A DNA stretch of 64,000 nucleotides from Parvularcula sp. LCG005 (GTDB lineage: Bacteria; Pseudomonadota; Alphaproteobacteria; Caulobacterales; Parvularculaceae), in assembly GCF_032930845.1 (NCBI RefSeq), contig NZ_CP136758.1, positions 2,433,001-2,497,000 on the forward strand, given 5' to 3'. Each line of letters starts with the position of its first letter. The stretch's first letter is position 1. The notes beneath the pieces were generated by a model. That model saw only the letters and a list, made by a program, of their open reading frames with translations, was not told the origin of the DNA and searched no databases. Shown one piece after another: positions 15,132-23,962 of this stretch. The position numbers were made by a program, and so were the translations under genes.

Positions 15132-17791
15132 TTGGCCGAAACAGCGGCCTGGGCCGCGGCCAGACGGGCGATAGGCACCCGGTATGGTGAGCAGGAAATA
15201 TAATCGAGACCCACCCTTTCGCAGAAGTCGATCGACAGGGGATCGCCGCCATGTTCGCCGCAAATGCCCAGTTTCAGGTCCGGCTTGACGCGCCGCCCCT
15301 TCTCCACCGCGATTTCCACCAGAGCGCCGACGCCATCGCGGTCGATGCTGACAAAGGGGTCCTGCTCCAGCAGGCCGGCCCGAACGTAGGACGGCAGGAA
15401 TGACCCCGCATCGTCCCGGCTGAGCCCGAAGGTGGTCTGGGTCAGATCATTCGTCCCGAAGGAGAAAAACTCAGCTTCTCCAGCGATCTGGTCCGCCGTC
15501 AGGGCCGCGCGCGGCAGCTCGATCATCGTGCCAATGGTATATTCCAGCGTCTGGCCTTTTTCAGTGAAGACCTCTTTCGCCACCGCCTCGATCCGCGCTT
15601 TCAGGATGCGCAGCTCTGATACCGTCGCAACCAGCGGCACCATGATTTCGGGCACAACCGATTCGCCGGATGCCTTGGCCACGTCGCAGGCCGCCTGCAT
15701 GATCGCCCGCACCTGCATCTCGTAGATTTCAGGGTAGGTGATCCCCAGACGGCACCCCCGATGCCCGAGCATGGGGTTCGCCTCTTCAAGCTCACGCGCC
15801 CGACGCCGGAAGACGTCCGGGTCCACGCCGGTGGCTTCCGCCACCTCAACGATCTCGGCATCGGTGTGAGGCAGGAATTCGTGCAGCGGCGGATCAAGCA
15901 AGCGGATGGTAACTGGCAGGCCCGCCATCACCTCGAACAGTTCGGTAAAATCGCTGCGCTGTACCGGTAGCAGCTTTTCGAGCGCCGACCGGCGACCGCG
16001 CTCGGTTTCGGCCAGAATCATCTGGCGCACGGCGAGAATGCGGCTTGCTTCGAAGAACATGTGTTCAGTGCGGCAAAGGCCGATGCCTTCTGCACCAAAA
16101 TCCCGTGCCGTCTGCGCATCAAGCGGCGTTTCCGCATTGGCCCGCACCTTCATGCGGCGGCATTTATCCGCCCACTCCATCACCTTGGCAAAATCGCCAG
16201 ACAGTTCGGGCTGGACCGTCAGCACTTCGCCAAAGAAAACCTCACCGGTTGAGCCGTCGATGGTCAGCATATCCCCGGCCTTGATGGCACGTCCGCCAAT
16301 GGTTGCGCCCGAACCGTCCCGTTCGATCCGCAACTCCCCCGCACCGCAGACGCAAGGGCGGCCCATGCCGCGTGCGACGACCGCGGCATGAGAGGTCATC
16401 CCCCCGCGGGCGGTAACAATGCCGACGGCCGCATGCATCCCGTGAATGTCTTCAGGGCTTGTTTCTGTACGGACGAGCATGACCTTATGACCATCGGCCG
16501 CGCGCTTCTCCGCTTCGTCAGCAGAAAAAACGATCTCGCCTGACGCGGCCCCTGGGGAGGCGGGCAAGCCCTTGGTCAGAAGATCGCGCGGCGCATGGGG
16601 GTCGAGCGATGGATGCAACAGCTGGTCCAGCGACGCCGGCCCCACGCGCATCACCGCCTGCTCTTCCGTGATCTTGCCTTCCTGGCAAAGATCAACAGCG
16701 ATTTTCAGCGCTGCCTTGGCCGTACGCTTGCCGCTTCGGGTCTGCAGCATCCACAGCTTGCCCTGCTCGATTGTGAATTCGATGTCCTGCATATCGGCAT
16801 AGTGCGCCTCAAGCTTGGCAAAGACGTCCGACAGTTCCTTGAACGTCTCGGGCATGACCTCTTCGAGGGACGGGTCGTTCGAACCCATCTCAGCCCGCGC
16901 CTTCGTGGTCAGGGCCTGGGGGGTGCGGATGCCGGCCACCACGTCCTCGCCTTGGGCATTGACGAGAAATTCACCGTAATAGCTGTTCTCACCGGTCGAG
17001 GGGTCCCGCGTGAAGGCCACGCCGGTCGCCGACGTATCCCCCATATTGCCGAACACCATCGCCTGCACATTGACGGCTGTCCCCCAGCTTTCAGGAATGT
17101 TGTTCAGGCGGCGATAGGTTTTCGACCGATCGTTCATCCATGAGCCGAACACCGCATCAATGGCGCCCCACAGCTGTTCGTTGACATCCGTCGGGAATGG
17201 CCGACCGAGCGCTTCGGCAACAGCGTCCTTGTAAAGATCAACAACCGCGCGCCAGTCGTCCGCGCCCATGTCCGTGTCGAGGAAATAGTCCCGCTCGTCC
17301 TTGTAGGTATCAATAATGTCTTCAAATGTGTGATGATCGACCCCCAGCACCACATCCGAATACATCTGGATGAAACGCCGATAGCTGTCGAATGCGAAGC
17401 GGTCATCGCCTGCCAGCTCTGCCAGCCCTTCAACCGTCTCGTCGTTGAGCCCCAGATTGAGGACCGTATCCATCATGCCCGGCATGGACGCGCGGGCGCC
17501 CGACCGGACGGATACGAGCAGCGGATTCTTGGCGTCACCAAATTTCTTGCCGACAATGTCCTCAACCCGGGCGAGGGCGTCGGCAACGGCAGCGCTCAAG
17601 CCATCTGGATACTGACGACCGTTCTTGTAATATTCGATGCAGACATCGGTTGTGATGGTGAACCCGGGAGGAACGGGCAGGCCCAAAGACGCCATCTCTG
17701 CCAGATTGGCGCCCTTGCCGCCCAGCAGGTTCCGCATGTCCGTGGTGCCGTCAGCCGAACCACCGCCAAAATTATAGATATATTGAGCCAT
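15122..17791 (-). CDS. ppdK: Pyruvate, phosphate dikinase
   Basis: An 889-residue PPDK, full length. It interconverts pyruvate, ATP and phosphate with phosphoenolpyruvate, AMP and pyrophosphate. Blocks seen in order: N-terminal GGKGANLAEMASLGLPVPPGF; the nucleotide-binding region with VNVQAMVFGNMGDTSATGVAFTRDPSTGE; the phospho-His motif TARGGMTSHAAVVARGMG; and the C-terminal barrel with GTNDLTQTTFGLSRDD and LGICGEHGGDP, holding the catalytic Cys. The start at 17791 (MAQYIYNFGGG) is preferred to 17797 because GGGAG then has proper spacing. Together with gap, pgk and tkt in the same window it points to gluconeogenic or triose-level carbon flow. Confidence 0.97.
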   Translation of the reverse strand: MAQYIYNFGGGSADGTTDMRNLLGGKGANLAEMASLGLPVPPGFTITTDVCIEYYKNGRQYPDGLSAAVADALARVEDIVGKKFGDAKNPLLVSVRSGARASMPGMMDTVLNLGLNDETVEGLAELAGDDRFAFDSYRRFIQMYSDVVLGVDHHTFEDIIDTYKDERDYFLDTDMGADDWRAVVDLYKDAVAEALGRPFPTDVNEQLWGAIDAVFGSWMNDRSKTYRRLNNIPESWGTAVNVQAMVFGNMGDTSATGVAFTRDPSTGENSYYGEFLVNAQGEDVVAGIRTPQALTTKARAEMGSNDPSLEEVMPETFKELSDVFAKLEAHYADMQDIEFTIEQGKLWMLQTRSGKRTAKAALKIAVDLCQEGKITEEQAVMRVGPASLDQLLHPSLDPHAPRDLLTKGLPASPGAASGEIVFSADEAEKRAADGHKVMLVRTETSPEDIHGMHAAVGIVTARGGMTSHAAVVARGMGRPCVCGAGELRIERDGSGATIGGRAIKAGDMLTIDGSTGEVFFGEVLTVQPELSGDFAKVMEWADKCRRMKVRANAETPLDAQTARDFGAEGIGLCRTEHMFFEASRILAVRQMILAETERGRRSALEKLLPVQRSDFTELFEVMAGLPVTIRLLDPPLHEFLPHTDAEIVEVAEATGVDPDVFRRRARELEEANPMLGHRGCRLGITYPEIYEMQVRAIMQAACDVAKASGESVVPEIMVPLVATVSELRILKARIEAVAKEVFTEKGQTLEYTIGTMIELPRAALTADQIAGEAEFFSFGTNDLTQTTFGLSRDDAGSFLPSYVRAGLLEQDPFVSIDRDGVGALVEIAVEKGRRVKPDLKLGICGEHGGDPLSIDFCERVGLDYISCSPYRVPIARLAAAQAAVSAKKG

Positions 17792-17849
17792 GACCATCTC
17801 TCCCGTTCAAACTTGGGCCTGTTGAACGCAAAACAACAAGAGTGGCCGA

Positions 17850-19886
17850 CTATCCCTCAAGCTGGGAGAAGTCCGCCACCAAATCACAAAGTGACACGAT
17901 GGACTGTAGAAGCCCCAGGCGGTTTTTCCGCAAGGCCTCATCATCCACGTTAACGGTAACACCTTCAAAAAATCGGTCCAGCGGTGCACGGAGGGTCGAT
18001 AGAGCGGACATCGCGGCTTCGAAATCTTCGTTCTTCAAAGCAGGAAGCGCGGTTTGTTCCGCCTGCGACAGCGCACTGGCGAGATCTTTTTCGCCAGGCT
18101 CGGCCAGTAGGCTGGATTGAACGTCGGCGACTATCGGCGCGCCGTCCTTCTTGCCCTCTGCCTTCAGGATATTACCCGCCCGCTTGTAGGCCGCGATGAG
18201 GTTCGTGCCATCGTCGGTCTTCAACGATGCCTGAAGCGCATTCAGCTTACGGACGACCAGAACGAAATCGGTTTCGCCCGCGGGCAGCACGGCCCGAACG
18301 TGATCATGCCGATATCCCTTGTCGCGCAGATACACCGACAACCGGTCGTGGAAGAAAGAAAGTAGATCGCTTTTTTTGTCCGCAGCAAGATCGTTGAGCA
18401 GATCGGTCACACCGAACCGGACGCCATTTTCTAGCACGATCTGGATGACACCAAGCGCCATCCGGCGCAGGGCGAAGGGATCTTTCGACCCCGTTGGTTT
18501 CTCATCAATCGACCAGAACATGGCGAGGGTCGCGAGCTTCTCCGCCAGTGCCACGGCCACGCTGACCGGCGCGGTCGGCACGTCGTCGCCCTGCCCCGCA
18601 GGCTTGTAGTGATCGCGAATGGCATCGGCGATTGCGGGCTCAATGCCCTCTTCCATGGCGTAATAGCGGCCCATGACACCCTGCAGCTCAGGGAACTCGC
18701 CCACCATTTCGGTCACGAGATCCGCCTTGGCGAGGCGCGCCGCCTTCTCCGCAGCGTTAGGGTCAGCGCTGACAATCGGCGCGATCTCGCGGGCCAGCGC
18801 AGCGACGCGCTCGACCTTGTTTGCTACTGTGCCAAGACCTTCAAAGAAGGTGATCGATTTGAGCTTCTCGGCATGGACGGCCAGCGGCTTTTTCAGGTCC
18901 TGCTGATACAGGAACCACGCATCCGACAGGCGGGCAGACAACACGCGCTCATACCCGACCATCATGGCGGCGCCACCATCAGGGGGCTCAATATTCGCCA
19001 CACAGATGAATTTGGGTGCAAGACGACCCGTAGCGGGGTCACGAACCGAGAAATATTTCTGATGTCCCTTCATCGACGCGATCAGCGCTTCATCAGGAAC
19101 CGTCAGAAACTTAGGATCAAAGGAGCCGATCCGCGGCACCGGCCATTCGGCCAGCCCCGCGACCTCGGCGAGCAACCCTGCATCCTCGACCAGCTCATAG
19201 CCCTGAGCCGCCGCGAGGGCCTGGGATTCGCCCAGAATACGTTCTTCACGATCGTCAGGATCAAGGATGACTTTCTGCCGCTGCAATGCCTCGGCATAGG
19301 GCTCAAAACTGCGGGCTTGAATCTCATCCGGCGCGAGAAAACGATGCCCCTCGGTCACATCACCGCTCTCAATTCCGGCTACCGTGAACGGCACGACTTC
19401 GCCGTTGAATGTGCACAGGATACGGTGCAGCGGGCGAACCCAGCGCAGCGAGCCATCGCCCCAGCGCATGGATTTGGGCCAGGGGAAGGTCTCGATAATC
19501 TCTGGTATGATGCTGGCGAGCACATCGGGGGTTGGACGCCCTTTTTCTTCGATGACAGCCACATAGAACTGGCCTTTCTTGTCATCCTGAATCGTTGCCT
19601 CGTCAATGGACGATAGCCCGGCGCTTTTGAGGAACCCTTCGAGAGCCTTTTCCGGCGCACCGACCCGCGGGCCCTTGCGCTCCTCACGCCGGTCAGCCTG
19701 CGCCGTCGGCAATCCTGTAACAACAAGGGTCAGCCGACGCGGCGTTGAGAAGGCCTTCTGGTCCGTTGGAGCATAGCCGGCCTTGGCAAGGCGGTCGCCA
19801 ACGAGACGGGACAAATCATCAGCGGCACGGCGTTGCATGCGCGCGGGAATTTCTTCGGAGAATATCTCAAGCAGCAGATCTGGCAT
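17850..19886 (-). CDS. glyS: Glycyl-tRNA synthetase beta subunit
   Basis: A 678-residue GlyS, the large subunit of the bacterial alpha2beta2 glycyl-tRNA synthetase. The N-terminus MPDLLLEIFSEEIPARMQ and FSTPRRLTLVVTGLP are diagnostic, as are FPWPKSMRWGDGSLRWVRPLH and KGHQKYFSVRD; the C-terminal DALR-like anticodon domain ends the protein with RLGLLQSIVSLCDLVADFSQLEG. It charges tRNA-Gly together with GlyQ. The alpha subunit gene is not adjacent: it lies at 31261-32199 on the same strand, 11 kb away, so the two subunits are not in one operon. It is followed by ppdK 58 bases downstream. Confidence 0.97.
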   Translation of the reverse strand: MPDLLLEIFSEEIPARMQRRAADDLSRLVGDRLAKAGYAPTDQKAFSTPRRLTLVVTGLPTAQADRREERKGPRVGAPEKALEGFLKSAGLSSIDEATIQDDKKGQFYVAVIEEKGRPTPDVLASIIPEIIETFPWPKSMRWGDGSLRWVRPLHRILCTFNGEVVPFTVAGIESGDVTEGHRFLAPDEIQARSFEPYAEALQRQKVILDPDDREERILGESQALAAAQGYELVEDAGLLAEVAGLAEWPVPRIGSFDPKFLTVPDEALIASMKGHQKYFSVRDPATGRLAPKFICVANIEPPDGGAAMMVGYERVLSARLSDAWFLYQQDLKKPLAVHAEKLKSITFFEGLGTVANKVERVAALAREIAPIVSADPNAAEKAARLAKADLVTEMVGEFPELQGVMGRYYAMEEGIEPAIADAIRDHYKPAGQGDDVPTAPVSVAVALAEKLATLAMFWSIDEKPTGSKDPFALRRMALGVIQIVLENGVRFGVTDLLNDLAADKKSDLLSFFHDRLSVYLRDKGYRHDHVRAVLPAGETDFVLVVRKLNALQASLKTDDGTNLIAAYKRAGNILKAEGKKDGAPIVADVQSSLLAEPGEKDLASALSQAEQTALPALKNEDFEAAMSALSTLRAPLDRFFEGVTVNVDDEALRKNRLGLLQSIVSLCDLVADFSQLEG

Positions 19887-19945
19887 AACGGCCCCGACTA
19901 ATGGTGTATGGGGTCGCCCGGCAAGAGGCCATGCGCAAATTTGAT

Positions 19946-19971
19946 GGGGCGATCAGGGTATTCATCGCCCC
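19946..19971. promoter_or_regulatory. Hairpin in the glyS leader
   Basis: GGGGCGAT (19946-19953) and ATCGCCCC (19964-19971) form a perfect eight-base stem with a ten-base loop, 60-85 bases upstream of the glyS start. It may be part of the glyS 5' untranslated region or a terminator for an upstream transcript; no U-tract follows on either strand. Confidence 0.35.
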
Positions 19972-20026
19972 TTATCTACCGTTTTTGCAGTGCAATGAAA
20001 CGGCAAATTGTCAGATCAGCCTGAAA

Positions 20027-20218
20027 TTAGACGTCCGACGAATGCGCCGTGATCGCGTCAAACCGATCGAGAAGGCAGAAATCCTGACGCTCGGCCTGAT
20101 CCATCGCCTGCTGCTGTTGCTGCGGCTGATATGACCGGCGGACCGATGGTTTCGTTGTCTCCAATGCGGAAAAGGCATTGAGATGATTAAGCTGTACTTG
20201 GTCCTGTTTGTTCAACAT
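20027..20218 (-). CDS. Small hypothetical protein, Gln-rich centre
   Basis: A 63-residue open frame. The ATG at 20218 follows AGGTGA by eight bases, which is better than the GTG at 20228-20230. The product is hydrophilic with a run of five glutamines (PQQQQQAMDQAERQDF) and no signal or membrane span. I recognise no family. It shares the strand of glyS and lies 140 bases upstream of it. An overlapping plus-strand frame (19901-20134) is Arg/Leu-rich and looks like a shadow. Coding status is uncertain. Confidence 0.4.
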   Translation of the reverse strand: MLNKQDQVQLNHLNAFSALETTKPSVRRSYQPQQQQQAMDQAERQDFCLLDRFDAITAHSSDV

Positions 20219-20239
20219 GGTTTCGTTCACCTGCTGGAT

Positions 20240-20733
20240 TTGATCTGTTCGCTATTGTGACCGAACAACGTTAATGAGACGGAAGCAAGACGCTCCGCAG
20301 GCAAAAATATGTGCGACCGCATCACGATTTGTGACGGGCTGCGACGTTCGTTTTCACCGTGCCAAGAGCAACGCGGCGCAACGGCGTTCGTTTCGTAGAA
20401 TCAAACAATTAATTGGGAAATATATTCAGGGAACGCACCCCTGGGGTCTGGGCGACATTCGCTTTGGCTTGCAAAATGCCGCACGATAGTCTGTGCCCGG
20501 AAAGACCTATCGCGGCGAGAATTACGGTTAATCCCGAGGCCCGTCGCAGCACTTTCCCGCTACCTCATTCGCAGCCGCGGAAATCACCGATGGCTGTCGC
20601 ATCACATCATCCCTCTCCGAAAGTTTGCCATCGCGGCGGGTTATTCGATCAGGCAAAGGTGTCGCCCTTCCTCCTGCACCGTGCTAGGCGCGGCGGTTCC
20701 AGTCACGCGTAGGATAAAGGGCTGTCACGGCCG
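20240..20733. other. Intergenic region without a convincing gene
   Basis: About 490 bases between the small minus-strand frame and the glycosyltransferase. Two plus-strand frames here (20274-20489 and 20413-20712) lack ribosome sites and have Arg/Pro-rich products like non-coding translation. A short AT-rich patch (20401-20425) could hold a promoter. I see no RNA gene or repeat. Confidence 0.5.
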
Positions 20734-22278
20734 ATGCCGGTCAATGTCATCTGCATGAAATGGGGGACACGCTATCCGGCGTTCTACGTGAACCGCCTGT
20801 ATGCGGGCGTGTGCCGCCATCTTTCCCGCCCGTTCCGGTTTGTCTGCTTTACCGATGACCGGACTGGCCTCGACCCCAGGATCGAGGCGCTGCCACTTCC
20901 CGACATGACCCTGCCTGATAGCTATCGCTGGACGCCCTGGCGGAAGATCTCCGTGTGGCAGTACCCGTTGGCGGGGCTTGAGGGCGATTGTCTGTTTCTC
21001 GACGTGGATCTGGTGATCACAGGCAGTCTCGACGAAATGTTCGATCACGAGCCGGGCAAGTACTGCGTCATTGAGAACTGGACCCAGCCAGGCGAAGGCA
21101 TCGGAAACACATCGGTCTTCCGGTTTCGTGCCGGCGCCTACCCGCAGGTCTATGACGGCTTTGTCGAAAACCCTGTCCGTATCCTGTCCCAGCACCGCAT
21201 TGAGCAGCAGTACATTTCGACCGTCATCAAGGATCAGACCTTCTGGCCACGCGACTGGTGCCTGTCCTTCAAGCATTCGATCGTTCCAAGCTTCCCCCTG
21301 AACTGGATGAAGTCACCAGAGCCGCCGCCAAGCGCCAAGGTGGTGGTCTTCACCGGGCGACCCGATATTGACGAAGCCCTGCGCGGTGACTGGCCCGCCG
21401 CCTGGCACAAACGGTACTACAAACATGCGCGACCCGCGCGCTGGATTGCCCAGCATTGGACCCACGATGAGGAGGGACAATTGGCCCCCATCCCCGACCC
21501 CACCGACAAGCCGCCTATTTCATGTTTCATTCGAACCAAGAATGAAGAGCGTCTGATCGGCGAGACCGTCCGCGCCGCGCTGCAGGTGGCGCGGGAAGTC
21601 GTCATTGTGGATTCAGGCTCCACCGACTCGACGGTGAAAATCGCGACCAAAGCGGGTGCCCGCGTCCACAATGTTGAATGGCGCGGCACAGGCAAACAGA
21701 AACGCGCCGCGGAGGATCTGTGTAAATATCCGTTTCGGCTCGACCTGGATGGCGACGAGGTCATGACCCCTGCCCTCGCCGAAAGTATTCGCCAGGTTTT
21801 CGCCACTGGCGAGCCGACGGGACAGGTGTTCGCGCTGAAGCTCGTGACGGCACCCCCTATTGGCAAACCGTGGTATGGTCTTGATACGGACTATCGCAAT
21901 AAGCTGTATGATGGCCGCCGCTGGTCCATGCCGGACAGTGAGGCTTGGGACCAGCTTGACCTGCCCAAGGACATCCACCCTAAAAAACTGAAAGGTGAGC
22001 TGATCCACTATTCCTTCACCGATATTGGCTTTCTGCTGCGCAAGCAGGAGCGCAATATGACCCAGCGCGCGAAGTCCGCGCCGCTGAAGCCAAAGTGGTT
22101 GCTTCGTCTGCGGATCGTCTTTGGCCTGCCGCTTTATTTTCTCAAACGATACCTGCTGAAGGGGTTGTTCCTGAAAGGCGCCTATGGCTTCTCTTTCTGT
22201 CTGACCATCGCCATCGGCCGCTGGCTGAAGGACGTCAAAATGTACGAACGCCATTACTTCGGATCGACGGAAGACTAG
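20734..22278 (+). CDS. Two-domain glycosyltransferase (GT-A N-half fused to GT2 WaaE-like C-half)
   Basis: A 514-residue protein made of two glycosyltransferase-like parts. Residues 1-250 form a GT-A domain with the metal-binding DVD at 90-92 (GDCLFLDVDLVITGSLDEMF). Residues 261-505 form a second, GT2-family domain (ISCFIRTKNEERLIGETV, VVIVDSGSTDSTVKIA, LDLDGDE at 336-342) like WaaE/KdtX lipopolysaccharide core glucosyltransferases, with a hydrophobic, basic C-terminal part (LRIVFGLPLYFLKRYLLKG) likely to sit on the inner membrane. Each half keeps its own acidic motif, so it may add two sugars in sequence. It is followed six bases later by a phosphatase-like gene. Confidence 0.85.
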   Translation: MPVNVICMKWGTRYPAFYVNRLYAGVCRHLSRPFRFVCFTDDRTGLDPRIEALPLPDMTLPDSYRWTPWRKISVWQYPLAGLEGDCLFLDVDLVITGSLDEMFDHEPGKYCVIENWTQPGEGIGNTSVFRFRAGAYPQVYDGFVENPVRILSQHRIEQQYISTVIKDQTFWPRDWCLSFKHSIVPSFPLNWMKSPEPPPSAKVVVFTGRPDIDEALRGDWPAAWHKRYYKHARPARWIAQHWTHDEEGQLAPIPDPTDKPPISCFIRTKNEERLIGETVRAALQVAREVVIVDSGSTDSTVKIATKAGARVHNVEWRGTGKQKRAAEDLCKYPFRLDLDGDEVMTPALAESIRQVFATGEPTGQVFALKLVTAPPIGKPWYGLDTDYRNKLYDGRRWSMPDSEAWDQLDLPKDIHPKKLKGELIHYSFTDIGFLLRKQERNMTQRAKSAPLKPKWLLRLRIVFGLPLYFLKRYLLKGLFLKGAYGFSFCLTIAIGRWLKDVKMYERHYFGSTED

Positions 22279-22284
22279 CCCGCC

Positions 22285-22989
22285 ATGCCCACTTTCATGA
22301 CCCGCGAGGAATTCGACACCCCCGAAGGCCACAAGGCCGCGTGGCGGTCGCTGATGCTTGAGGATCACGGCTTTCTGCGGAAGGTCTACGACAATTCCCA
22401 CCGCATTGGTGACGGGATGTGGCGCACCTATCAGCCCTCTCCCAAGGATCTTGAGACCTGGGTGGAGAAGCATGGCGTCAGGACCGTCATCAATCTGCGG
22501 GGATTGCGCAACGCCGTGCCGCAGCCGGGCTTTTACTGGCTGGAAGAAGAGAAATGCCGCGAACTGGGTATTGAGCTGGTCAATTTCCGTGCCTTTTCGC
22601 GGGAGGCCCCGACGGCCGACTTCCTGCTGGACATCGATGCCCTGTTCCGGCGGATCGACTATCCGGCCATCATGCACTGCAAGTCGGGCGCGGACCGTGC
22701 GGGCATCGCCTCGACGCTGTATCTGTTTCTGAAAGAAGAGAAGCCGCTAGCCGAAGCGCTGAAAATGCTCACCTATCGCTACGGACATGTGAAAACCGGC
22801 AAAACCGGTGTGCTGGACCATTTCTTTGACGTTTATCGCCTCGCGGCCGAAAAAGACGGCATTGAGCCGAACCGGACCCATTTTCTGAACTGGGTGCGCG
22901 AAGACTATGTCCGTGACGAGGTCACCCAGTCCTTCCGGGCCGGCATGCTCGGATCTCTTCTGACCGAAAAGATCCTGCGGCGGGAGTAG
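22285..22989 (+). CDS. Tyrosine/dual-specificity phosphatase family protein
   Basis: A 234-residue protein with the CX5R signature of cysteine phosphatases: HCKSGADRAG, catalytic Cys132 and Arg138. Upstream, TVINLRGLR is the usual core strand and ELVNFRAFSREAPT carries a possible general-acid region. It lies six bases after the glycosyltransferase and no other gene is in the unit, so the substrate may be a lipopolysaccharide or glycolipid phosphate rather than a phosphoprotein; this is inference from position. A hairpin terminator follows 41 bases after its stop. Confidence 0.85.
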   Translation: MPTFMTREEFDTPEGHKAAWRSLMLEDHGFLRKVYDNSHRIGDGMWRTYQPSPKDLETWVEKHGVRTVINLRGLRNAVPQPGFYWLEEEKCRELGIELVNFRAFSREAPTADFLLDIDALFRRIDYPAIMHCKSGADRAGIASTLYLFLKEEKPLAEALKMLTYRYGHVKTGKTGVLDHFFDVYRLAAEKDGIEPNRTHFLNWVREDYVRDEVTQSFRAGMLGSLLTEKILRRE

Positions 22990-23023
22990 TCTGACCGTCT
23001 GCAGAAAAATTCCACAAAGGCAT

Positions 23024-23060
23024 AAAAAAAACCGCCAGCACGAGAATTCGTGCCGGCGGT
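23024..23060. terminator. Strong hairpin terminator between convergent genes
   Basis: ACCGCC-A-GCACGA (23031-23043) pairs with TCGTGC-C-GGCGGT (23048-23060) with one mismatch around GAAT. On the minus strand the stem is followed by seven or more U residues (A-run at 23024-23030), so it best serves the choice-of-anchor protein gene and also serves the phosphatase gene from the other side. Confidence 0.85.
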
Positions 23061-23083
23061 CTTATTCAGTCGATCAGTATCGC

Positions 23084-23701
23084 TTAGGCGCGCTTGGCGC
23101 GACGGCGGGCAATGCCGCCGGCGATCAGGCCGGAACCCATCAGCAGGACGGCGCCTGGGACAGGAATGCTGGCGATGCTGACGTTATCCAGAGCTGGACC
23201 GTAGGGATTTGATTCCAGGCTCAGGAAAGAGAGCGTTTCAGTCGCTGCCGTCGCGGTGAAGACCAGAGACATTGTCATCCAGCCCATGTTGATGCGGCTT
23301 TTGCCGGTCGTGTCGAACGAAAAGATCTGGGACACGCCGCCAACCATGGCTTCGAGCTGCTTGACGACATTACCGCCATCAGTGTTGCCCGCCATGTCGA
23401 ACGAAATCACGTAGGTTTGACCCACAACGAGATCAGTGATCATCGTGGAGACCATGCCTGCGCTCAAATAGCTCAGGTCGAGGCTGTAATCGCCTTCTGA
23501 AGCGAACCAGTAGTTGTTCTTCAGATCGACGCCGCCTTCAGAGACGGTCCAGCCAGCGATTGTAGAAGCACCAGCAGGTACGCCTTCATAGCTGAAAGCT
23601 GTGCCAGTGTTGTTCTCGAAGCTGCCATTGGTGATCGTCGCGGCTTGGGCTCCGCCGACGGCCAAGAGACCAGCCACGAGAGCCGAGGTCATTTTTTTCA
23701 T
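23084..23701 (-). CDS. Choice-of-anchor C family secreted protein with sorting tag
   Basis: A 205-residue exported protein. Signal peptide: MKKMTSALVAGLLAVGGAQA. The body follows the choice-of-anchor C pattern (ITNGSFENN, GWTVSEGGVDL, EGDYSLDLSYL, YVISFDMAGN, FSFDTTGKSRINMGWM, GPALDNVSI), a beta-sandwich related to DUF642. The tail, IPVPGAVLLMGSGLIAGGIARRRAKRA, has the Pro-containing box, transmembrane span and basic end of PEP-CTERM-like sorting signals. Together with 6590-7345 it makes two such substrates in one window, both with a palindromic element upstream. Confidence 0.87.
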   Translation of the reverse strand: MKKMTSALVAGLLAVGGAQAATITNGSFENNTGTAFSYEGVPAGASTIAGWTVSEGGVDLKNNYWFASEGDYSLDLSYLSAGMVSTMITDLVVGQTYVISFDMAGNTDGGNVVKQLEAMVGGVSQIFSFDTTGKSRINMGWMTMSLVFTATAATETLSFLSLESNPYGPALDNVSIASIPVPGAVLLMGSGLIAGGIARRRAKRA

Positions 23702-23786
23702 AATCAGTTCCCCTAGGTACTCAGGTGGTTACAGGTGTGTAGTCAGGCTTGGTAGTTGGGCGTTATGTTGCATTGCAAGAAATTAT

Positions 23787-23809
23787 CTAACGACTCATTA
23801 AAGAGTTAG
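23787..23809. promoter_or_regulatory. Dyad element upstream of the choice-of-anchor gene
   Basis: CTAAC-N13-GTTAG with an inner ACTC/GAGT pair, 86-108 bases before the start at 23701. Read in the gene's direction it contains TTAA-TGAGTCG-TTAG. It shares the parts CTAAC, TTAATG and TTAG, in that order, with the element at 7381-7401 but the spacing differs. Confidence 0.4.
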
Positions 23810-23962
23810 CAAGCCATTATTTTTTGCGTCAAATCAAGGCCAATCTGGGCGGGCGCCTGATTTCACGCGGCAGTCTGTAGCATATTCCACCATTTGATGC
23901 GGCGGATACGAAGTCCTACATTATTTACTGATCTAGAATGGAAATCAGACTAGGGTAGGGCC

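Noticed and set aside
18609-19616. 335-residue open frame opposite glyS
   Set aside because: It is a shadow of the conserved glyS gene with no ribosome site and no known motif.
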